Assembly: GCA_963784575.1 (NCBI GenBank)
Contig: CAWARU010000001.1
Span: 1,240,001-1,304,000 of the forward strand
DNA: 64,000 nucleotides
From: CAWARU01 sp963784575
Lineage (GTDB): Bacteria > Pseudomonadota > Gammaproteobacteria > UBA6186 > Azoamicaceae
Direction: 5' to 3'
Shown here: positions 55,519 through 64,000 of the stretch, piece by piece
Numbering within the stretch: the first letter of the stretch is position 1
How the letters are laid out: each line of letters opens with the position of its first letter
Position numbers and translations under genes: made by a program
The notes under the pieces: model-generated
The model's database searches: none
What the model was told of the DNA's origin: nothing
What the model saw: the letters and a program-made list of their open reading frames with translations, nothing else

Positions 55519-55561
55519 TTTTCAATCCTCATCATTTAAAATATGAATTAAGTGCGAACTA

Positions 55562-58500
55562 TTAAGAAAAAGCTCGCTTCTTTACTTGCTGCTTACCTTT
55601 CTGCTTGCCATTTTTCGACGTCTCCGATTTAGCAGATTCAGATTTGGCAGCATGGTGCTTCTTAGCTTCAGCCCTGCCACCCAAATCCATTTTCCGGATA
55701 TGACGAAAATCTTTACCCTGCTCAATAAACCACTCGATGTATCGATCTAGGAAGCTCTTATTTCGAAGAGAATCGTTATAGTATTTAAAATCGATCTTTT
55801 TAATCTCGGTAGCATAAGTTCCAATTTGGGTCACGCTGAATCCACGCGCCATGTCTAGCATCTCTGAGATTTGTTCTGATTCTATTTCGCAATAATCTCC
55901 CAGATCTTTGGCACCAAGCTCGATTTGTTTCAGACAATCATCGGTATCAATTGCATCTATTTCATCACAATCCATAGTATAAAGCAGCTTGGAGTTTATT
56001 TTCATCAATAAAGCGTCCTTATCCTTTGGAACCGCAACCAATCCATTTTTAAGATCATTTAGAAAAGCCAATGTATTGATTGCCATTTCTATGATCCTTT
56101 CATTGGTTTTCTGTACCTCTTTTAGGCTCGATGTTTTTTCAATTGGAGCAAAGATATTGCTGCAGTGGAAAATAACATTGCGAATATGATTGAAAGCTTC
56201 AATCATTGGGGTGTTCTTATTGTAGAGTACTTTCAGGATTTCAACCATTTGGCCAAATGCACCGAGTAGTGCGTGACGTTCCGCTTTGAATCTCGCATGA
56301 TTTTTTTCACTATTTGGCTTAAAAATGGCACTTTTTAGAATACTTTCCAATGTTTTCAGATTTTCAGCATAAAAAACTTTACCCGAAATTTGTCCTTTGA
56401 TGTCCAAGGTAGCTGCTTCCGGTGCCTTGCCTGCTCCCTGTTTGAATGAATAATGGAGCGATTTTTGAGATTTGCCGCCTTGCTCTTCCCGCCTGCGATC
56501 CTCTGCTTCCTTCCGATCACGAGCCTCCTTTTCTTCCTTGGCTTGTCTCTGCTCGGCCTCAAAATGCTCACGACGCGCAGCCTTGCCGCCATGCCATTTG
56601 TCATCTTTTTTGCTGTGATCGAGCTTCGCAGGGATTTCCTGACCTGCACCCCCACTTGATGCGAATTCCTGTTCTATTTCAGTTTTTGCTCTTTTTCGTT
56701 GTTGCTCTTTTTCTTTTGCATCATAGTCTTTTATTTCTTCGAGCAATTCACGTATAAAGGATTTACATTCGAGTGCAAGAGCAGACAGATCATCAACTGA
56801 ATTGCTAAATAACCTGCACTTTTCTTCGAATTCTGTTAAAAGTTCAGTTGATATTCTTTCATATTCCTCTATTTTAGCATGACTGAAAGTCTCTCCGTGA
56901 GATGCAACTTCGACTTGCTTAGCGGTAAAATCTTTAATAAAAGTCGCCAATTCTTCTGGCAGTTTCTCGCTACGCTCACTTTTTTTAATGGCATCCTTTA
57001 AAACACGTTCTACTTTGTCTATTTTTCTAGCAAACTGTGGCAAAACACTTGAAAATTTCTGTAATGATGCTTGAAAGTTTTCTTGTGATTGAACTATCTT
57101 ACTCGCCTGTTCTTTAATTGTTTCTTTCCTCTTCATATCCTTGTTAAGGATTTCTAGTTTTGTACTGCAGTCTTCAAGGTTCTTTTTAAATACTTCATCT
57201 AAAATTTGTCTTGCCATCTTAAGGGCATCGGCCTTATTGCTCGCCTCTTCTGCTTTTTTTGCTAAAGCTTCCTTGAATTCAATACTTACTTGCAGTAGAC
57301 AATCATCGATGACCTCGTTTGTGATGCTATCTCCTTTCTCGAGCCTTGCAATTAATTTATTATAAATTTGAGATTCAAATCCAAGGCTAAAACTCAGTAT
57401 GCTGTTCGTGAGGGTTATTGTATCTTGCGTTTTATCTTTTAGTTTACGTTTCAAAGTTTCTGAATTTTTCTTTGGATTCAAGAATTGAACGACATTCTGT
57501 CCTTCTCTTTTCTGGTGTTTGGCTGGCACCTTGTTAAGTTTGGAAAGATAACTTTGAAGGGTTTTATAAGTTTGAATATAAATCTCACCAGATATTCCAT
57601 TGAATTCAAAATCTGACGCAGAAGATACACCTTCAATTACTAGAAGTACCGACATTTCGATATTCTTATTTTTTAATGCAATCTTGAATAAGGATTCACC
57701 TTCTAGAGTTTTAATACGACCCAAATTTGGAATCATTTTATAAAAATTTTTAAATTGTTCCGTATCATTCTGCAGGACTGCATTAAGTATTTTATCAGAG
57801 TTTTCTTTCGCTTTTTTTTCCTTGGCTGCTCTTTTTTGAGCCACTTTTTCCTTGATTTCTCTCTCTTTGGCTTCCCTTTCTTTAATCTCTTTTTCTTTGG
57901 CTGCTCTTTCTTTAGCTGCTTTTTCTTCCTCTTCCAATTTTATTTTCTTGATACGCTCAACTTCTTTAGCTATACGACAAGCAAGCTGAGTGTGTTCTTC
58001 TTCAGTCAAATCTAGCAAGGACAAATTCAGCTTTGACCCATGTTCTATTTCATGACAAATTTTCATAAAAGTATTGTCATCGGACACATTTTCTATCGCC
58101 GATATTCTTAAGGCAAGTTGCGAGCGTTCTTTCGAAATAATTTCTTTCAACCTTTCTTGCTCTGATGGATCTTTTGATGCATCAAGAGCACCGGTTAGCA
58201 CAGCGATCTTTGCTAAGGCCGGTCCTTTTACACTTTCAATAGCGTGTTCTGTCCTAGCAGTTTTTTTGAAAATTTTGCGCTGTGAAATGAGAGATTTTAA
58301 GGTAATTTGATTGTCGAATAGATCCTTGTTGGTAACCCACCACTTTTTGCTATCCCTAGCAGAGTTAGCAAATAGTGAGAAAGCACTTTTCACTAATTCA
58401 TCAATACTTTTGTAGGAATTCAGAGGCTCGAGCTCGGATTTACCATTATAAATGGTATAGGATTGAATAATACAGTCATCACCTTCCATGACGAGCTTAA

Positions 58501-58862
58501 ATTCAAGTTCCATACAAGCCAATTTAAAGCCTTTATCATTTACTTGATTAAGAATCAGTGCAATCAAAATATAAAAAGCAAAGTGAAAAATAATCCTTAA
58601 ATACATCACTTATCCTGAAGAGATATGGAAAGGCTTTCCATGTTAAATTATTTGGATTAATGCAATCTCTATCAGAAACGAAAGGTGCCGTCTGTTCCTT
58701 ATTGCAAACTCTCATGTAAGAAGAAATCTCTTCATCGGTAAGTTCTTTATAATATTGATGTTTGCGAATTTCTTCCAGCGCAACTGCAAGCTTAGGGTGT
58801 ATGGCTTCCTGAAGCGCATCCTTCTTTATCTTAACTATTGCTAAAGTATCAACTGTGGACAT
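55562..58862 (-). CDS. Modular effector-like protein: SH2-like + coiled coil + HEPN-like end, one frameshift
   Basis: Two frames (58548-58862 and 55562-58609) join near 58555-58580 into one ~1100-residue protein: the upstream frame ends at DYFSLCFLYFDCT, the downstream frame resumes at NDKGFKLACMELEFK, exactly completing an SH2-like unit as in the gene at 33752-36766. AGAGG precedes the ATG at 58862. SH2-like domain about 70-185 (PYLFRISD, YKSIDELVKSAFSLF). A Lys/Glu/Arg-rich single-helix stretch follows (about 310-360), then a weak ankyrin-like piece, coiled coil, the WHGGKAARREHF linker and the shared C-terminal domain with HIRNVIFHCS (about 896). It ends KKRAFS. 43 bases separate it from the next gene downstream. 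The break is probably a sequence indel, but a true split is possible. Confidence 0.75.
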
Positions 58863-58918
58863 ATTTTACCTCTTTATATCAATAATTGATGTGTACAATC
58901 CATGCCTTATGCAAAGTC

Positions 58919-61900
58919 TTATGCAAACACTTTCTTGATTACTCCCTTACTCTTCTGTTTACCTTTCTTTGCAGTTTCAGACTTTCTACTCTCGGATTTG
59001 GCAGCTGCAGACTTTCCACCCAAATCCATTTTACGGATATGACGAAAATCTTTGCCTTGCTCAATGAACCACTCAGCATCTCGATCTAATTTGATCTTAC
59101 TTTTAAGAGATTCACTATAGTATTTAAAATCGAGTTTCTTTATCTCAGCAGTATAGGTTCCAATTTGGGTCACGCTGAATCCCCTCGCCATATCTAACAT
59201 GTCTGAGATTTCGTCCGATTCGAGCTCACAATAGTCGCCGAGATCTTTGGCGCCAAGCTCGATTTGTTTCAGGCAGGCATCGACTCCAATTTCAGGAATT
59301 TCATCAGCATCCATGGCATAAAGCAGCTTAGATTTTATTTTTAACAACAAAGCATCCTTATCTTTAGGAACTGAAATCAAACCGTTTTTAAGATCATTGA
59401 GGAAGGCCAATGTATTGATGGTCATTTCAATGATTCTAGCATTGTCTTTCTGAACATCCTTTAAGCTCGATGTTTTTTGGATTGGAGAAAATACGTTACT
59501 GCTATGGAAAATCACATTTCGAATATGATTGAATGCTGCAATCATCGGAGTATTTTTGTTGTAAAGTACTTTTAAGATTTCAATCATTTGACCAAAGGCA
59601 CCGAGCAGAGCATGGCGTTCGGCTTTGAATCGAGCATGATTTTTTTCGCTATTTGGCTTGAAGACGGCACTTTTTAGAATGCTTTCCAATATTTTTAGAT
59701 TTTCAGCAAAAAATACTTTACCGGAAATTTGTCCCTTGCTGTCCAAAGTGATAGCAATGGGAACTTTTCCTGCATCCTGACGGAATGAAAAATGGAGCGG
59801 CTTTTCTGAATTGCCTCCTTGTTCATCCTGCTTTCGATCCAACATGAGCATCCGCTCTCGAGCCTCACGCTGCTCTCGAGCCTCCTTCTGTTCCTTGGCC
59901 TGCTTTTGTTCTGCTTCGAAATGCTGGCGCCGCGCAGTTTTGCCACCGTGCCAGGTGTCTTCTTTTTTAAGCTTCACGACCATCGCATTTTGTTCACTAT
60001 CCGTAGCTCTGCTGGATGATCGAGATCCTTGCTGTGATTTTTCTCTACTTTTTTCTTTCTCAATTTCTATCCTTTTTTCTCTTTCTTGTAAAGCAAAATC
60101 TTTCATCTCCTGTAAAAGTTTACTGATTTCAGCCTCTAGTTCATCTTTCAAAGATGGTAAGTCCTCAATGAAATTCCTATATAAACCCTTTTTATTAAAA
60201 AAGTCAGCAACTGTTGCAGCAGTATATCTTTCATGCTTATCTCGATTATTGTAGAGTTCTATATCAGATTCCAAAGAAAGTTTTGCTTGAGTTTCAGAGA
60301 GCCCCTCTAGCTTAATTTGCAAATGATTCGGTATTTGACTTTCAAGTTCAATTCTCTTATTGGTCTCTTTCAATAAGCGTTGTAACTTGGCAACTTTGCG
60401 TTCGAAGTTCGGCAGAACGTCCGAAAACCCACACAAAGATTCCTGAAAGCTACTTGTCAATTTTGCAATATCACCTATCGACTTTAACGCGATAGCATTC
60501 TTACTTTCCATTTCAAGAACTGCTGCTAATATTGTTTTGGATTGTTCTATAGTCCCTGAAAATAATTTGTCAAACAGTGCTCTAGCATTTTGCATCTCAT
60601 GAATCCTGTCACTCGCCGCTTTTTCTTTTTTAGACTGGGCCTCCTTATATTCAAGGGATTCATGAAATAAACACTCCATAATGATTTCATCAGTGATGAC
60701 TCTTCCTTCCCTAACCAGTGTGATCAAAGTCTTTAAGACTACCGTTTGATAATCTGAGTGAAAACTTAAAACTGGATAGGAATGTAAATGTCCATTTGAA
60801 GAAGAGATATCTTTTGATTTAACATGTTCCGAATGTTGACCATGTTGCAGCGATTTTCCATTCTTCTTTTTGACAGGCGTTTCGATAAAAACACCGGAAT
60901 CAAGTTTGGCTGGTGTGAATTTCGGGTTTTCAAATTGAATCAAACTCGCTTCGTCACTCCCATTCTTTGGTCTTCGCCTCCTATCTTCCTGTTTTTTGGT
61001 CGCGGGCTTAAGCTTAGCAATGAATTTATCAAGATGTTTCCACGTGGTACAAAAATCACTCGCCCTTAGACCCTCTTCAAACATAAAATCAGCATTAAAT
61101 GTGACACCAGAGCACAGTAAGAACTTAATCATGGCATCGCATTTACGTTCTGCGGCAATTTGCAGCAAAGTTAGCCCTTTGAGATTTCGAATATTCCAAT
61201 CAATGATAGAGACACCATTGAATTTGTATTCATTTGCAATTTTTTTCACTTGTTCAAGATCATCGTTTTCTACTGCTTGTATTAAGATCGCTACCGTATC
61301 GAATAATTTCAGAATTTGCTCTGCCGCCTCTTTTTCCAAGGTCACCAGCTCTTCTAGATCCCTCTCTTCACCCTCTCCCTCTTTATCTCTAGAGTTCGAT
61401 TGGAGCAGGTTCCCACAAATATTCCCTCGCTGTTTTACCTATCTTGTCTTTCACCTCTACTTTCACCCCGACTTGTTTAATATAAAATTCAAATAGCTTG
61501 GGAGTTAAATGACGTTTTTGTATATGATAATGCAGCGGAGTAGAGCCATTGAGTAAATGAATATCAATCAGAAGTCCATAATCCTTCAGGAGTTTTAAAA
61601 TAGATTTAGCGTATAAAGACTTCCCTACAGCAAACAAAGGGAAAATTCCTGAAAAATTGGGTTGATTTGGACTTGCGCCTGATTTTAAAAGCAGTTCAAT
61701 AACTTTAAGGTAATTTCCTAAGTTTTGTTCTTTGACAATTGCAGTTTTACTCAATAGGATTGCCGATTGAAGGATAGTTTGACCATTGATAAGTTTCTTG
61801 ACTTCTGCTCCCCGGATAATCAATTGTTTTATTATTTCAAGCATACTGTCATCAAGCTCTCTACTAGTAATTGCTATGTAGAGGGCAGTCATTTCATTCA

Positions 61901-64000
61901 AATCAGTATATGGATACGCAATCAGATTGACATTAATATCTTCACAAGTGAGTAGTTCTAGAGTTACTTTATCATTTCTTTCAAGCATTGCAGTAACCAA
62001 TGGAGTCAATGAGGAATAGTGGGGATCTGATATTTTTTTGATAGTCATTTTTACATTGATCCAATCATTCGCTGCAAAGGTATTCTCCTGTAAGAATTCC
62101 TGTGCCTCCTTAGACAAATCCTTTATCCGAGTTATGCGCTTTCCATTCAATGCAGCAACTTCATTATCCAATTGCTTTTTACAAAACTGGATATCTTCCT
62201 CTAGATCATAACCCGATTGTTGTGCAATCTGTAAATACTTAAGCGCCAGATCAAAATCTTTTTCGACAGCAACTTCAGCTGTCATATAGAATGTACCGAG
62301 AAACACCTGTGCGGGAGTAAAACTACTCAATACCAAATATTTCAGTATATCTATACCTTCCCAAGCCATGCCAGGTTCTTGGCAATAAAGTATAGCTTTT
62401 TGTAAAAATATCTCAAGAGCCAGTTTTTTTTCTTGTTCGACTATTGATAAATCAGTTTGAATCTTCGCAATTGCTTGCTGACTGGTATGATTTAAAAACT
62501 TGCCAAAATTTCTTTTTTCATAATCTTCCAACAATTCCAACGCTTTCGCCCGATTAGGCTCAACCAGGACATTTCCAGTTTCATAGATTTGCGCAAGTCT
62601 TAAAATGGCATTTGCTTCACCATGCAAGGCCGCCTTTTCATAATGATCCATGGCAAGTTTCAAATCTTTATCAAAACCTAAACCCTGTTCATAAAAAGTT
62701 CCGAGCTTGTAGACTGCCCGCCATTCTTGATGCTGAGCTGCTTTCTTGTAATAAGAAAATGCTTTGATGGTAAGGATCTGTTGACTCCAATAATCAGCGA
62801 GCTTCAAGTAGGCAGCAGGGATCCCGCCTTCCATTGCCAATCTGAGGCCGTCTAGAATTTCCCCTCTTAATTCCTCATTTATAGCAACATCGCCTCTCGA
62901 TTCTAGAATTTTAACGTCGTACATTAAGGCTTTTTTCCGGTCTTCCCAGCAGAGACTACGAAAATGCTCCTGAGTAGATTTATTGGACTCCGGCAACAAT
63001 TGAGCCTTGCAAATAGTGAGACCGAGCTCTGTCCCCGGATATTCTTTTTTTGAAGCAAATGTAAAATATTCCAGCGCCTTTGTAATATTCGCTTTCAGGT
63101 GGTAATCTAGCGCGTAATATACACCATTAGCATCCTTGAAAGGATGATTTTCATCATTTGTTTTTCGAATCCCATGAAAAAATAGCCATCCCAGATAGGT
63201 ATAGGCTGCGGGATTACCAACTGACAACGCATGGATCAAAAATTTGAACCCGAGTTTCGCATTCTCTTTAAAATGTACCCCATGCAAATAACAGATACCC
63301 AATATGACAGCAGACCAGCCAAATTTCTCACATTCAAGTTTAGATCTCATGCTGCCTTTCTTGATAGCTATGCCTAGAAGCCGAGTGCTCTTGTCAAAAT
63401 TTTGGAGTTCTTCTGTTATGATTTCTAAGCGCTTCTTAGCACTGAGTACAGTAAAACCTGATGGATCTGAATTTGCAAACATTGCAAAGGATTCACGCCC
63501 AAGCTCGAGTTCAATTATATGATCAATGATTTGAGTGAGGTTATGGGCTATTAAATCGGCCTTTTTCAGCTTATCCGTTACTATATCTGAATGCATCTTT
63601 CTAGGTATTTCGGACAGGGCTTCCTCTTGGAAGGCTTTCTGATTAATATATACTGAAATCTCTAGTAATGTATCCCGTAGCTCCACCTGAATACGCGGTT
63701 TTTTTCTACCGAGGAATTCATCTAGGCAAGCAAAAGCGTCTGCTTCTGCCAGAAAATATGCTGGACTCTTTGTCATCTGCTGTGCAAACAGTTCAAGTGC
63801 TTTTTTATGATCTTTTGCTATAAACTCCCCTTTCCAATAGCACACAGCAAGTTTGTGAGTTGCTGGGAGATAACCTTTTTCAGACAATCCCTGTAAAGCT
63901 TCAATTCCCCTTTTTCTTTCAGAATCGTCTCCTTTGCAGTACAGGAGAGCGAGCTCATAAAGAGACATGATGGGGTCTATTTGACTCGCAAGTTTTAGGT
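58919..64000 (-). CDS. Modular effector-like protein, third array copy; frameshift, 5' end outside window
   Basis: Two frames (61389 to beyond 64000, and 58919 to about 61390) are collinear with the intact 50194-55518 protein. The upstream frame holds Sel1 repeats (LAVCYWKGEFIAKDHKKALE, AVYKLGTFYEQGLGFDKDLK) and ankyrins ending GKTAREYLWEPAPIEL then stop; the downstream frame, shifted near 61385, continues SRDKEGEGEERDLEELVTLE, ankyrin, coiled coil, TWHGGKTARRQHFEAEQ, and the shared HEPN-like end with HIRNVIFHSS; it ends IKKVFA. The Sel1 frame remains open at the window edge (the ATG at 63968 is internal by alignment). A GTG at 61345 could start a separate downstream protein if the split is real. 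Confidence 0.75.

Overview
The window looks like a chromosomal segment of an AT-rich gammaproteobacterium of the Legionellales/Coxiella-like type living in or with eukaryotic cells. The housekeeping genes are gammaproteobacterial: gltX, ppiB-lpxH, pheT-ihfA-tRNA-Pro, homodimeric-type aceE-aceF-lpdA, ampD and ampG, rdgB, pepN, and a lemA-GIDE pair. Between them lie long genes built from eukaryote-like modules (ankyrin, Sel1, SH2-like, ubiquitin-interacting motifs, coiled coils), the usual signature of translocated effectors. No secretion-system genes are in the window, so secretion is inference. The species cannot be fixed from sequence reading alone.

Layout. 1-2.7 kb: gltX (cut by the window edge), ppiB and lpxH, each with one apparent single-base frameshift. 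2.9-7.1 kb: two convergent ankyrin genes, the second with a possible cysteine-protease-like H-N-Q-C arrangement. 7.2-16.3 kb: ampG, a DUF2797 gene and pepN on the minus strand, an EVE-domain gene, an ABC exporter and an MFS transporter. 16.4-19.1 kb: tRNA-Pro, ihfA and a pheT that lacks the usual EMAP-II/OB tRNA-binding domain and has no pheS beside it. 19.4-22.7 kb: a coiled-coil/membrane effector-like gene broken by two frameshifts at A-runs. 22.7-25.4 kb: a three-gene ABC importer operon (COG2984 family). 25.8-31.3 kb: pyruvate dehydrogenase operon. 31.4-33.7 kb: ampD, then lemA, a GIDE-domain gene and a 43-residue membrane peptide.

33.7-43.2 kb: an accessory island with an SH2-like/UIM protein, a second SH2-like protein, a palindromic MITE-like element and a 1578-residue SF2 helicase-like protein with low-complexity ends. 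43.6-47.8 kb: a membrane prolyl 4-hydroxylase-like enzyme, an exported beta carbonic anhydrase, an exported His/Tyr-rich peptide, an unusual RdgB, an NTF2-like protein and an ankyrin protein. 47.9-50.1 kb: tRNA-Thr, two decayed copies of one coding fragment in inverted orientation, and small hypotheticals.

50.2-64 kb: a same-strand tandem array of three very large genes. They share a long C-terminal half (coiled coil, a WHGG linker and a helical domain with a HEPN-like RN-x3-H motif) but carry exchanged N-terminal modules: Sel1+ankyrin in the first and third, SH2-like in the second. This array and the SH2-like family linked to it are the best candidates for an undescribed system: a modular effector family that pairs host-recognition modules with a putative HEPN nuclease or RNA-binding end.

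A caution applies throughout. At least seven genes contain likely single-base frameshifts, several in homopolymers and three in consecutive core genes. Either the assembly has residual indel errors or the genome is decaying; read data are needed to tell which.
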